Source of the DNA: Paraburkholderia acidipaludis NBRC 101816
Lineage (GTDB): Bacteria; Pseudomonadota; Gammaproteobacteria; Burkholderiales; Burkholderiaceae
Length of the DNA stretch: 64,000 bases
Assembly (NCBI RefSeq): GCF_000684975.1
Contig: NZ_BAXZ01000009.1
Span: 186,001-250,000 of the forward strand
Reading direction: 5' to 3'
Part shown: positions 25,295 through 34,279 of the stretch, piece by piece
How positions within the stretch are numbered: the first letter of the stretch is position 1
How the letters are laid out: each line of letters opens with the position of its first letter
Program-made: the position numbers and the translations under genes
The notes under the pieces: generated by a model
What the model was told of the DNA's origin: nothing
The model's input: the letters and a program-made list of their open reading frames with translations, nothing else
Database searches by the model: none

Positions 25295-27003
25295 ATGCAC
25301 GCGAACCCGCCGCGGTTCTCACGGCCGTCCCCGTCTCCCGCAGCGCGCGGCTGCGCCAGATGCTCCTGAGCAACGAACTCGAATTCCTGATGGAAGCCCA
25401 CAACGGCCTTTCCGCGCGCATTGCGCGCGAGGCGGGCTTCAAGGCGATCTGGGGCTCGGGCCTTTCGATCTCCGCGCAGTTCGGCGTGCGCGACAACAAC
25501 GAAGCGAGCTGGACCCAGGTGGTCGACAACCTCGAGTTCATGGCCGACGCAAGCGATCTGCCCATTCTGCTCGACGGCGACACGGGCTACGGCAACTTCA
25601 ACAATGTGCGCCGCCTCGTGCGCAAGCTCGAGCAGCGCGGCATCGCGGGCGTGTGCATCGAAGACAAGCAGTTTCCGAAGACCAACAGCTTCATCAAGGG
25701 CGAGGCGCAGCCGCTTGCCGACATCGACGAATTCTGCGGCAAGATCAAGGCCGGCAAGGACTCGCAGACCGACGAGCATTTTTCGATCGTCGCGCGCGTC
25801 GAGGCGCTGATCGCGGGCTGGGGCATGGACGAAGCGCTCAAGCGTGCCGAGGCCTATCGCCTCGCGGGCGCGGACGCGATCCTCATTCACAGCAAGCTCT
25901 CGAAACCCGACGAAATTCTCACGTTCGCGCGCGAGTGGGCCGGCCGCGGCCCGCTCGTGATCGTGCCGACCAAGTACTACAGCACGCCGACCGACGTGTT
26001 CCGCAAGGCCGGCATCAGCGTCGTGATCTGGGCAAACCATCTGGTGCGCGCGTCGGCTTCGGCCATGCAGGCCGTGGCGAAAACGATTCACGACACGCAA
26101 ACGCTCGTCGACGTGGAGGATCGCATTGCTTCGGTTAACGAAATTTTCCGCCTGCAGGACGCCGACGAGTATTCCGAAGCGGAAAACCGCTACCTGTCCA
26201 CCTCGCGCAACGCGGGGTCGGCGATCGTGCTGGCCGCGAGCCGCGGCTCGGGACTCGACGCCTTCACCGAGGACAAGCCGAAGGTCATGCTGCCGGTGGC
26301 GGGCAAGCCGCTGCTGCGCTGGCTCGTCGATGCTTTCAAGAAACAGTCGGTGAACGACATCACGGTGGTGGGCGGCTATCGCGCCGACGCGATCGACAGC
26401 GCCGGCATCAAGCTCGTGCGCAACGAGCGCTACGCGCAGACCAACGAGCTGGCGTCGCTCGCGTGCGCGGTGGGCGCGATGCAACACGACACCGTGATTT
26501 CATACGGCGATCTGCTGTTCCGCAGCTACCTTCTGCGCGATCTGGTCGAAAGCGAGGCGGAGTTCTGTGTCCTGATCGATTCGTCGCCGGCCACGGAGAA
26601 CCGCAGCGTGCGCGACTTCGCGTGGTGCTCGGCCGCGGACGACCGGGGCCTGTTCGGCAACAAGGTGCTGCTCTCGCGCATTTCCAGCGATCTGGGCGCG
26701 AACGACAATGCGGCCGATGCGCCGCATGGCCGCTGGATCGGGCTCATGAACGTGCGCGGCACGGGTCGCGAGAAGCTCGCGAAGAAGCTTGCGCAGTTGC
26801 AGACGCGCGCCGATTTCGACACGCTCGACATGCCGGCGCTTCTCAACGCGCTGATCGCCGACGGCGAGAAGATCGAGGTGCAGTACGTGCACGGCCACTG
26901 GCGCGGCGTGAACGACCTCGAAGATTTCCGCCGCGCGGGCGACTTCGCTCATGCGCAAACCCCGCTGGGCACGGGAGAGGCAAGGCCGGAGGGCGGCGCA
27001 TGA
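25291..27003 (+). CDS. pepM: PEP mutase fused to a nucleotidyltransferase domain
   Basis: 570 residues in two domains. Residues about 1-300 are phosphoenolpyruvate phosphomutase of the isocitrate-lyase superfamily; the diagnostic EDKxxxKxNS signature is exact (EDKQFPKTNS, residues 124-133). This enzyme forms the carbon-phosphorus bond by converting PEP to phosphonopyruvate. Residues about 305-560 form a second nucleotidyltransferase domain (IVLAASRGSGLDAFTEDKPKVMLPV). The same fusion is known in bifunctional PepM-PntC proteins that make CMP-AEP. The domain's first loop departs from the usual GxGxR, so its activity is less certain. The gene is translationally coupled on both sides (ATGA overlaps). 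Confidence 0.93.
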   Translation: MNAREPAAVLTAVPVSRSARLRQMLLSNELEFLMEAHNGLSARIAREAGFKAIWGSGLSISAQFGVRDNNEASWTQVVDNLEFMADASDLPILLDGDTGYGNFNNVRRLVRKLEQRGIAGVCIEDKQFPKTNSFIKGEAQPLADIDEFCGKIKAGKDSQTDEHFSIVARVEALIAGWGMDEALKRAEAYRLAGADAILIHSKLSKPDEILTFAREWAGRGPLVIVPTKYYSTPTDVFRKAGISVVIWANHLVRASASAMQAVAKTIHDTQTLVDVEDRIASVNEIFRLQDADEYSEAENRYLSTSRNAGSAIVLAASRGSGLDAFTEDKPKVMLPVAGKPLLRWLVDAFKKQSVNDITVVGGYRADAIDSAGIKLVRNERYAQTNELASLACAVGAMQHDTVISYGDLLFRSYLLRDLVESEAEFCVLIDSSPATENRSVRDFAWCSAADDRGLFGNKVLLSRISSDLGANDNAADAPHGRWIGLMNVRGTGREKLAKKLAQLQTRADFDTLDMPALLNALIADGEKIEVQYVHGHWRGVNDLEDFRRAGDFAHAQTPLGTGEARPEGGA

Positions 27004-28184
27004 TCGAGGCGGTGCAATTTGTCGAAGCGGCGCGGGCGCGCGGCTTCGAGTGGTACGCGGGCGTGCCTTGCTCGTATCTCACGCCGTTCATCAACTACGT
27101 GCTGCAGGACGAGTCGCTGCACTACGTTTGCGCGGCCAACGAGGGCGATGCCGTCGCGCTGATCGCGGGCGTTGCGCTCGCGGGCAAGCGCGGTATCACG
27201 ATGATGCAGAACTCGGGTCTCGGCAACGCCGTGAGTCCGCTCACGTCGCTCACGTGGACCTTCCGTCTGCCGCAACTGCTGATCGTGACGTGGCGCGGCC
27301 AGCCCGGCGTTTCCGACGAGCCGCAGCACGCGCTGATGGGGCCGGTCACGCCGCAGATGCTCGAAACCATGGAGATTCCCTGGGAGACCTTCCCGACCGA
27401 GGCCGACCAGATCGGGCCCGCGCTCGAGCGCGCCATGCGGCACATGGACGAAACGGGCCGCCCGTATGCGCTCGTGATGCAGAAGGGCAGCGTCGCGCCG
27501 GTCGAACTGAAGGACGGCGCCGCGCCGGAAAGGCACGCTCTGGCGGTGGCCCAATCGAAGTGGACGGATCGGACTGCGAACGAATGGCCGTCGCGCCGCG
27601 ACGCGCTCGAACGGGTGATCGCGGCCACGCCCGCGGAATCGACGGTGGTGATCGCCTCCACGGGCTTTTGCGGCCGCGAACTCTACGCGCTCGACGACCG
27701 CGCGAACCAGCTCTACATGGTCGGATCGATGGGCTGCGTCACGCCGTTCGCGCTGGGCCTGGCACTCGCACGCCCCGACCTGAACGTCGTCGCGCTCGAC
27801 GGTGACGGCGCCGCGCTGATGCGCATGGGCGTTTTCGCGACGCTCGGCGCTTATGGGCCGTCGAACCTTACGCACGTGCTGCTCGACAACGGCGCGCACG
27901 ACTCCACGGGCGGCCAGGCCACGGTTTCGCAGCAGGTGTCGTTCGCGTCCGTTGCCGCCGCATGCGGCTATGCCGACGCCGTGGAAAGCGACGACCTCGC
28001 CGCGCTCGACGACGTGCTCGCCGCCGCGCGCGAGCGGCGTGCCGGCGCCAACGGCGTGAGCGGTACGCGCTTCGTATGCCTTTCGATTCGCCGTGGCACG
28101 CCCGACGGCCTGCCGCGCCCCACGATCACGCCGCCTGACGTGAAGACGCGCCTGATGCGCCACATCGGCGCGCTCGCCCAATAA
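27000..28184 (+). CDS. ppd: Phosphonopyruvate decarboxylase
   Basis: A 394-residue thiamin-diphosphate enzyme. The catalytic Glu is in AANEGDAVALIAG near residue 48, and the ThDP/Mg motif is GDGAALMRMG...VLLDNGAHDSTGGQ near residues 270-305. It decarboxylates phosphonopyruvate to phosphonoacetaldehyde, the step that pulls the unfavourable PEP mutase reaction forward. The ATG overlaps the pepM stop by 4 bp. Length is normal for the family. Confidence 0.93.
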   Translation: MIEAVQFVEAARARGFEWYAGVPCSYLTPFINYVLQDESLHYVCAANEGDAVALIAGVALAGKRGITMMQNSGLGNAVSPLTSLTWTFRLPQLLIVTWRGQPGVSDEPQHALMGPVTPQMLETMEIPWETFPTEADQIGPALERAMRHMDETGRPYALVMQKGSVAPVELKDGAAPERHALAVAQSKWTDRTANEWPSRRDALERVIAATPAESTVVIASTGFCGRELYALDDRANQLYMVGSMGCVTPFALGLALARPDLNVVALDGDGAALMRMGVFATLGAYGPSNLTHVLLDNGAHDSTGGQATVSQQVSFASVAAACGYADAVESDDLAALDDVLAAARERRAGANGVSGTRFVCLSIRRGTPDGLPRPTITPPDVKTRLMRHIGALAQ

Positions 28185-28188
28185 GGAC

Positions 28189-29262
28189 ATGCCGATGCTG
28201 TTGCTCAACCCCGGCCCGGTCACGCTCACGGAGCGCGTGCGCCGCAGCCTGCTGCAGGAAGACCTGTGCCACCGCGAAAGCGAGTTTTTCGACGTGCAGG
28301 AAGAGGCGCGCACGCGCCTCGTGAACGTCTACGGCCTCGATGCTGCCCAGTGGCAAGCCGTGCTGATGACGGGCTCCGGCACGGCTGCGGTCGAAAGCAT
28401 GATTGCGTCGCTCGTGCCCGAAAGCGGCAAGCTGCTGATCGTCGAGAATGGCGTGTACGGCGAGCGCATCACGGAGATCGCGAAGCAGTACGGCATTGCG
28501 CATGAAGTGGCGAAGCACGACTGGATGCAGGCCCCCGACCTCGCTCGCATCGTCGATCATCTCGATGCCGACCGCGCGATCACGCATGTCGCGATCATCC
28601 ATCACGAAACCACCACGGGGCGCCTGAACGATCTGCGTGCGCTTGGCGAGGCCTGCCGCGCGCACGGCGTGCAGATGCTGGTGGACGGCGTGAGCAGCTT
28701 CGGCGCCGAAGCGATCGACTTCAACGACGCGAGCATCGCCGCCGTGGCCGCGACGGCGAACAAGTGCCTGCACGGCGTGCCGGGCGCGGCGTTCGTGATC
28801 GCGCGCCGCGCGGCGCTCGCCACGGCGGCGAGCCGTACCTACTACCTCGACCTCAAGCGCCTCGCCACGCTGCAGGACCAGCGCAACACGCCGTTCACGC
28901 CTTCGGTGCACGCGTACTATGCGCTCGTCGAAGCGCTGCGCGAGCTGGCCGACGAGGGCGGCTGGCAGGCACGCCACGCGCGCTATGCGGCGCTTTCGGA
29001 GCAGGTGCGCGCGGGGCTCGCGGCGCGCGGCATGGCGAGCGTGCTGCCGAAGGACGAATCGTCGGTGGTGCTGCGGGCGTTCCGGCTGCCGCAGGGTATC
29101 GACTATCCGAAGCTGCACGACGCGCTGAAGGTGCGCGGCTTCGTGATCTACGCGGGGCAGGGCGGTCTTTCGGCGGAACTGTTCCGCATCTCGACGATGG
29201 GCGACATCCACGCGGCGGATATCGAGCGTTTGCTGGCGGCGTTCGACGAGATCGTGCGGTGA
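28189..29262 (+). CDS. phnW: 2-aminoethylphosphonate:pyruvate aminotransferase
   Basis: A 357-residue class V PLP aminotransferase of the PhnW group. Family segments are LLLNPGPVTLTERVR at the N-terminus, GSGTAAVESM for phosphate binding, VDGVSSFGAE with the PLP-pairing Asp, and the Schiff-base lysine K192 in ATANKCLHG. In this operon it would run in the synthetic direction, aminating phosphonoacetaldehyde to AEP. The gene starts 4 bp after ppd with GGA just before the ATG. No phosphonatase (phnX) or uptake genes are present, which supports biosynthesis rather than degradation. Confidence 0.93.
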   Translation: MPMLLLNPGPVTLTERVRRSLLQEDLCHRESEFFDVQEEARTRLVNVYGLDAAQWQAVLMTGSGTAAVESMIASLVPESGKLLIVENGVYGERITEIAKQYGIAHEVAKHDWMQAPDLARIVDHLDADRAITHVAIIHHETTTGRLNDLRALGEACRAHGVQMLVDGVSSFGAEAIDFNDASIAAVAATANKCLHGVPGAAFVIARRAALATAASRTYYLDLKRLATLQDQRNTPFTPSVHAYYALVEALRELADEGGWQARHARYAALSEQVRAGLAARGMASVLPKDESSVVLRAFRLPQGIDYPKLHDALKVRGFVIYAGQGGLSAELFRISTMGDIHAADIERLLAAFDEIVR

Positions 29263-29305
29263 ACTACCGACGGTGGCAGTTGCGGCAACTCACGAGCGCG
29301 CCCGT

Positions 29306-30529
29306 TCAATTCGCCGCCCGCTCGTGCGTTGCCGCAACCGGCGCCATTTGCTTCGTCCCGCGCCGCCGCGCCCGCGCCTTCTTCAGCCAGATCAACAAGC
29401 CGGTCACGCTGAGCACCGCCACGCACACGCCCGTGAAGCTGATGGCGATGCGGCCCGCGAGTCCCGCGATGCGCCCGGAGTGCAGCGGAAACTGCAGTTG
29501 CATGAAGAGGTCGCCCATCGTGCCCCGGCCGGGGATCTGCGCGCCGATCAGCTTGCCCGAGCGCGCGTCCATCACGAGCCACGGATTGCCGAGCCCGGCG
29601 TCGCCGTGGCTGTTGCCTGCCGCGAAATACCCCACGCCGTAGATGCCGAGCGCCGGCACGTAGAAGAGGCCGCCGGGCGGCGCGGCGAGCTTCTCGCGCC
29701 GGCCGGCCGCGGGCGCGGCGGCCACGATGCGCTCGCGCGCGGCCGCGGCTTCGTCCTCGGTGAGGCGCGGGCCGGGCGCAACGCTGCGGAACGGATCGGG
29801 CGCGAGCGTCGAGAACAGCGACACCACAGGCCGCACGACCGGTTCGGCGAGATTCATCGAGACCGACGTGAGCGCGACGATCGTCAGGAGTCCCCATAGC
29901 CATACGCCGCCCGAGCGATGCAGGTCGAACGTGAGCGCATAACCGCCGCGCTTCATGCGAAAGACGAACGACTTGCGCCAGCTTTTCAGGCTCGGAAACG
30001 CCAGCGCGAGCGCGATAAGCCCGTCGAAGAGCCAGACCATGCCGACAACCCCCATCGCCCAGATGCCGAGATTGACGCCTGCTCGGGTCGGCAGGAACAG
30101 CGTGTAGTGAAACTGGTAGAGGCAGGGAATCAGGTTCAGGCGGGCGAGCGAGGGCTTGCCCCACATGCGGCGTCCTTGCACGTCGCCGGCCACGGGGTCG
30201 AGCGACACCTCGTTGAAGTCGAGTGCATAGGGTGCCCGGGTAGCCGGGTCGATGCGCGGCTGCACCCGCACGATCAGCGCGCCGCCGGGTTCGACCGAGA
30301 GCGGCAGGTACGTGACCTGAACGCGCGGATCGGCCGCTTCGAGGCGCTCGGCCAGTTTCACGGCAGGCAACGGCGGGCCGTCCGTCCGGGCGCGAAAGTA
30401 CGACGGATTGAGCCAGGCATCCAGTTCGTGGTCCCACGCGATCACCGCGCCGGTGAGTCCGGCAAGGAACAGGAAACCCGCCATGGCGAGGCCGAACCAG
30501 CGGTGCAGATGGACCAGCAGGGGTCTCAT
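29306..30529 (-). CDS. PepSY-associated transmembrane protein, probable iron-uptake reductase
   Basis: A 407-residue inner-membrane protein with four main helices: near the N-terminus (WFGLAMAGFLFLAGLTGAVIAW), about residues 150-180, about 205-225, and near the C-terminus (ISFTGVCVAVLSVTGLLIW). PepSY-type periplasmic segments lie between. Conserved His residues sit in LVHLHRWFG, QFHYTLF and LHRSGGVW. Such proteins often accompany siderophore uptake and may reduce ferric chelates. A Fur-box-like palindrome lies 55 bp upstream. The gene faces away from the phosphonate operon. Confidence 0.88.
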   Translation of the reverse strand: MRPLLVHLHRWFGLAMAGFLFLAGLTGAVIAWDHELDAWLNPSYFRARTDGPPLPAVKLAERLEAADPRVQVTYLPLSVEPGGALIVRVQPRIDPATRAPYALDFNEVSLDPVAGDVQGRRMWGKPSLARLNLIPCLYQFHYTLFLPTRAGVNLGIWAMGVVGMVWLFDGLIALALAFPSLKSWRKSFVFRMKRGGYALTFDLHRSGGVWLWGLLTIVALTSVSMNLAEPVVRPVVSLFSTLAPDPFRSVAPGPRLTEDEAAAARERIVAAAPAAGRREKLAAPPGGLFYVPALGIYGVGYFAAGNSHGDAGLGNPWLVMDARSGKLIGAQIPGRGTMGDLFMQLQFPLHSGRIAGLAGRIAISFTGVCVAVLSVTGLLIWLKKARARRRGTKQMAPVAATHERAAN

Positions 30530-30583
30530 GCGAGAGTGCGGGCCGGCGCCGCGTCGATTGGAATCACGTCGTATCGATAGTGC

Positions 30584-30604
30584 AAATGCGAATTGTTCGC
30601 ATTT
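30584..30604. promoter_or_regulatory. Perfect 9-3-9 palindrome resembling a Fur box
   Basis: AAATGCGAA-TTG-TTCGCATTT lies 55 bp upstream of the PepSY gene start. It follows the AATGxGAAT-type dyad of beta-proteobacterial Fur sites, with C replacing A at one symmetric position. Iron-regulated repression of the PepSY gene is therefore likely. Confidence 0.65.
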
Positions 30605-30703
30605 TATGCCGATGACGAGACGGGCGCAAGCCAGACGAAAGGCATAGGTGCTTGCAGGCGTGAAGCGCTGCCCGGCCTGAAGGCGAAGACCGGCTACCGC
30701 GGC

Positions 30704-30955
30704 CTACACAGGATCCTTGCTCGGCGGCCCTTCGGGGCGTTGCGGCTCTTCGTTGTGATGGCCCGGCGGCGGAGGGGTGAGCGGGTCGCGCTCGGGGTCG
30801 CGCGTCGGATCGGCGAGCGGATCGGGCAGCGGATTCGTATGCGAGCAGATCATCTCGGGTACCTCGTGCGCGGCGCTTCCGCCGTTGCGGCGGGTCCGTT
30901 CTTCACTGTACTGCATGGCAACCGCGATGACCACGCGTTCTGCCAAGGCATCCAT
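30704..30955 (-). CDS. Small Asp/Pro-rich protein, unknown function
   Basis: An 83-residue reading frame. Its C-terminal half is a degenerate DP repeat (NPLPDPLADPTRDPERDPL) ending in a Pro/Glu-rich tail; the N-terminal half looks like a small soluble helix (LAERVVIAVAMQYSEERTR). It has no recognisable ribosome site and no family I know. It may be real because the AT-rich region just upstream (TATAAAC on the minus strand) looks promoter-like. Confidence 0.4.
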   Translation of the reverse strand: MDALAERVVIAVAMQYSEERTRRNGGSAAHEVPEMICSHTNPLPDPLADPTRDPERDPLTPPPPGHHNEEPQRPEGPPSKDPV

Positions 30956-31085
30956 TGTTGTGAAGATCGCAATGCTGTTTATATGTCATCAGCGTTTCAC
31001 AATCGCAAGTCTGCCCTTAGACTCCTGCCTTTTTTCGAAATTGGGCGTCGAAGCGGCGCCCGGTTTGTTCTCTCGGAGCGTGGGC

Positions 31086-31301
31086 ATGGGTGCGGCGGTG
31101 ATTGGGGTGGTGTTTCTGGCGGGTTTGATCGGTGTGCCGTCGCTGTTTGGCCACGGCGATGCCAACGCTAACCCCGCCAAAGCGCAGCCGGCACAACAGG
31201 CCGCTACAGTGCCGACACCCCCACCCGCACCGGCGCAGATCGCCGAAGTGGGCGCCGACGCCGCAACGTTTGCCTACACCCGCGCAGGCGAGCGCCCCTG
31301 A
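31086..31301 (+). CDS. Small membrane-anchored protein, unknown function
   Basis: A 71-residue frame with a hydrophobic N-terminal segment (MGAAVIGVVFLAGLIGVPSLFG) that could be a membrane anchor or signal. A low-complexity Ala/Pro/Gln region (AKAQPAQQAATVPTPPPAPAQ) and a short C-terminus follow. GGAG lies 7 bases before the ATG. No family recognised. Confidence 0.45.
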   Translation: MGAAVIGVVFLAGLIGVPSLFGHGDANANPAKAQPAQQAATVPTPPPAPAQIAEVGADAATFAYTRAGERP

Positions 31302-31322
31302 GGCCGCAAGCTTGCGCTGGCT

Positions 31323-31910
31323 TTAGAGGTCGCTCAGGTCGGCCGGCGTGTCGACGTCGCGCAGGATGCCGGGGTCGTCCATGTCGATGCGCGTGAGCGG
31401 ATACGTGGCGAGGAGGGCACGCGCGCCCGCGTCGCCATCCAGCGCGAGCAGCGCCTCGCGATGTTCGAGGCCGAAGCCCACCGGGTGCCCGCGCTGTCCT
31501 GCGTAGAACGGCGCGGCGAGCGCGGCGCCTTCGTCGACCGCGCGCGCCACGGCCGCAATGGTTTCCACCGCGATGCGCGGCATGTCGGCGAGCGCAACGA
31601 TCCAGCTTTCCGCGTCGCCGGCCGCGCTCACGCCTGCCGCCAGGCTTGCGCCCATGCCCCGTGCCGCATCGGCGGAATACACCACGTCGCAGCCCGCTTC
31701 GTTGAGCATGCAGGCGAGCGTCTCCGCGCCGGGACGGACCACGGCGATCACCTTGGGTACGACGAGCAGCAGGCGGTGCGCGGCTTCGCGCGCGACGCAG
31801 GTGCCCCCGGGCAGCGGGGCGAGGAGTTTGTTGTGCAGACCGTTGGGATCGAAGCGCGATCCGGTGCCGGCGGCGAGCAGCACGCCGGTGGCAAGCGAAG
31901 CGTAGGCCAT
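31323..31910 (-). CDS. mocA: Molybdenum cofactor cytidylyltransferase-like protein
   Basis: A 195-residue nucleotidyltransferase with the MobA/MocA loop TGVLLAAGTGSRFDPNGLHNKLLAPLPGG and a metal motif ALADMPRI. MocA-type enzymes attach CMP to molybdopterin to give the MCD cofactor used by xanthine-dehydrogenase-family enzymes. The gene follows a PaoABC-type operon on the same strand, 137 bp after paoC, which supports the cytidylyl role over MobA's guanylyl role. Confidence 0.85.
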   Translation of the reverse strand: MAYASLATGVLLAAGTGSRFDPNGLHNKLLAPLPGGTCVAREAAHRLLLVVPKVIAVVRPGAETLACMLNEAGCDVVYSADAARGMGASLAAGVSAAGDAESWIVALADMPRIAVETIAAVARAVDEGAALAAPFYAGQRGHPVGFGLEHREALLALDGDAGARALLATYPLTRIDMDDPGILRDVDTPADLSDL

Positions 31911-32047
31911 GGTGTGTCTTGCGCGCGAGAAGATCAGGAGTCGATTGTGCGGCGCAAGCGCGTGTGAAGCAAGGCCTGCGAATCAAGCCGCCTTGCCCGC
32001 ATCCTGGGCGTGCAGGCAAGGCGAATCTCGTCAACCGTGGAGACACG

Positions 32048-34279
32048 TCATACGGTTGCGCTCTTCTGCGGCACGACCTTGTCGAGCGTGATCGGCAGAT
32101 CGCGCACGCGCACGCCCGTTGCGTGATACACGGCGTTCGCGATTGCCGCCGGCACGCCGGTAATGCCGATCTCGCCGATGCCGCGCACGCCGAGCGCATT
32201 GAAGCGCGTGTCGGGCTGCCCGACGAACAGCACGTCCAGTTCGCCGATGTCGGCATTCACGGGCACGTGGTACTCGGCGAGATTGGCGTTCACGATGCGC
32301 CCGAAGCGCGGATCGAGCAGCGCCTCTTCTTCCAGCGCCGTCGCCACGCCCCAGACCATGCCGCCCATCAACTGGCTGCGCGCGGTCTTCTCGTTGAGAC
32401 GGCTTCCCACGTCGTAGACGCCCACGATGCGCGCGACACGGATCGTGCCGAGATCCGCGTCCACGTGGACTTCGGCGAAGACGGCGCCGAACGAGTGGAA
32501 CGCGTACTGCTGGCGCTCGCTGCCGGGCTTCGTCGTCGCCACCGCTTCGATCGGCTTGCCGCCCGCGCGCGCGAGAATCGCGGCGGCGGGGTCGCGGCGC
32601 GATGAATCGCTGCGGCTCACGACCCAGCCGTCTGCCACCGTGACGTCGCCGGGCGCGGCGCCATAGACCGGCGACGCGCGATCCGCCACCGCGAGCGCAA
32701 TCAGCTTGTCGCGCACCTGCTGCCCGGCGGCCTGCACGGCGGGCGCGACGCTCGCCGCCGACTGCGAGCCGCCCGAACCCGGCGCGCGCGGCAGCGTCGA
32801 GTCGCCCAGCGCGAAGCGGATGCGCTCGGGCGGAAAGCCGAGCGCGTCGGCGGCCACCTGGGTCATCACCGTGTAGGTGCCCGTGCCGAGATCCTGCGTG
32901 CCCGACGCGACCATCGCGCTGCCGTCGGGCAGGATGCGCGCGAGCGCGGAGGCTTCGCTGCGGTTCGCGGGATAGGTCGCGCTCGCCATGCCGAGGCCGA
33001 TCAGCGTATTGCCCTCGCGCATCGAGCGCGGCGTGGCCGTGCGGCGCGACCAGCCGAAGCGCTGCGCGCCCGTCTCGTAGCATTCGCGCAGCGCCTTCGA
33101 CGACCACGGCTTGCCGTCCTGCGGCTCGGCTTCGGCGTAGTTCTTCAGGCGCAGCGCCACGGGGTCCATCTTCAGCTGCCATGCAAGTTCGTCCATGGCC
33201 GATTCGAGCGCGAACGAACCCGTCGTCTCGCCCGGCGCGCGCGTGAAGGTGGGGGTGCCCACGTTGAGTTGTACCAGGCGATGGCTCGTGCTCTGGTTCG
33301 GCACTGCATACATCATGCGCGTGACGAGGCCCGACATCTCGGTCCAGTCCTCGAAGGTCGAGGTGTGCGAGTACGTGTCGTGGCGCATGCCGGTGAGCGT
33401 GCCGCCCGGGTGCGCCGCGATCCGCAGGTGCTGCTCGGTGCGCGGCCTGCCGCCTACGGAGCCGAACATCTGCGGCCGCGCGAGGGCGAGACGCACGGGC
33501 CGCCCCGTTTGCTTCGCGGCCATCGCGCACAGACTCACGTGCGACCATGAAGAGCCCTTGCAGCCGAAGCCGCCGCCGATGAACGGCGAGATCACGCGCA
33601 CGTGATCGGCAGGAATGCCAAACACCGCGGCAACCGCCGTGCTTGCGCCCGTTACGCCCTGGGTGGCGTCGTAGAGCGTGAGTTCCGGGCCGTCCCAGTG
33701 CGCCATCGTCGCGTGCGGCTCCATGGGGTTGTGGAACTGCATCGGCGTCGTGTAGACAGCGTCGAGGCGCACCGCGCCTTCCTGCAGCCCCGCTTCCGGA
33801 TTGCCGCGCGCCGAATCGGCCGGGCGGTTGGGCTGGCTTGGCGCCGTGTGGGCGGAGGCCTTCGCGCTGGCGAAGTCGAGCGCCGCCGGCGCTGCGGCGT
33901 AAGTGATGTTCACGTGGCGCGCGGCGTCGGCGGCATGTTCGAGCGTGTCGGCGACCACTACGGCGACCGGCTCGTTGCTGTAACGCACGACGTTGTCCTG
34001 CAGCAGCGTGAGGTGCCGGCCCGCGGGCGGGCTCAGCGGCGGGTGCCCGCCGTTGGGCAGGCGCATCGCGTTCTCATACGTCATCACGAGCAGCACGCCG
34101 GGCATCTGCTGCGCACGCTGCGTGTCGATGCTGCCGATCGTGCCGCTCGCCACCGTGCTCGTCACGAGCACGGCATGCGCGAGCCGCGCCTCGGGAAAGT
34201 CGGCGGCATAACGGGCGTCGCCGGTGACCTTGAGGATGCCGTCGATGCGGTCGAGCGGCTGGCCGGTGAGGTTGCTCAT
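32048..34279 (-). CDS. paoC: Aldehyde oxidoreductase molybdenum-binding subunit (PaoC-like)
   Basis: A 743-residue xanthine-dehydrogenase-family large subunit. The N-terminal a/b hammerhead domain begins DRIDGILKVTGDARYAADFPEA. Mo-cofactor motifs follow (FIGGGFGCKG near residue 260; GSGGSQSAASVAPAVQ), and the catalytic Glu is in RGIGEIGITGVPAAI near the C-terminus. It oxidises aldehydes to acids with water as oxygen source. It has no signal peptide and probably travels to the periplasm with the Tat-bearing PaoA partner. The ATG overlaps the paoB stop by 4 bp. Confidence 0.93.
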   Translation of the reverse strand: MSNLTGQPLDRIDGILKVTGDARYAADFPEARLAHAVLVTSTVASGTIGSIDTQRAQQMPGVLLVMTYENAMRLPNGGHPPLSPPAGRHLTLLQDNVVRYSNEPVAVVVADTLEHAADAARHVNITYAAAPAALDFASAKASAHTAPSQPNRPADSARGNPEAGLQEGAVRLDAVYTTPMQFHNPMEPHATMAHWDGPELTLYDATQGVTGASTAVAAVFGIPADHVRVISPFIGGGFGCKGSSWSHVSLCAMAAKQTGRPVRLALARPQMFGSVGGRPRTEQHLRIAAHPGGTLTGMRHDTYSHTSTFEDWTEMSGLVTRMMYAVPNQSTSHRLVQLNVGTPTFTRAPGETTGSFALESAMDELAWQLKMDPVALRLKNYAEAEPQDGKPWSSKALRECYETGAQRFGWSRRTATPRSMREGNTLIGLGMASATYPANRSEASALARILPDGSAMVASGTQDLGTGTYTVMTQVAADALGFPPERIRFALGDSTLPRAPGSGGSQSAASVAPAVQAAGQQVRDKLIALAVADRASPVYGAAPGDVTVADGWVVSRSDSSRRDPAAAILARAGGKPIEAVATTKPGSERQQYAFHSFGAVFAEVHVDADLGTIRVARIVGVYDVGSRLNEKTARSQLMGGMVWGVATALEEEALLDPRFGRIVNANLAEYHVPVNADIGELDVLFVGQPDTRFNALGVRGIGEIGITGVPAAIANAVYHATGVRVRDLPITLDKVVPQKSATV

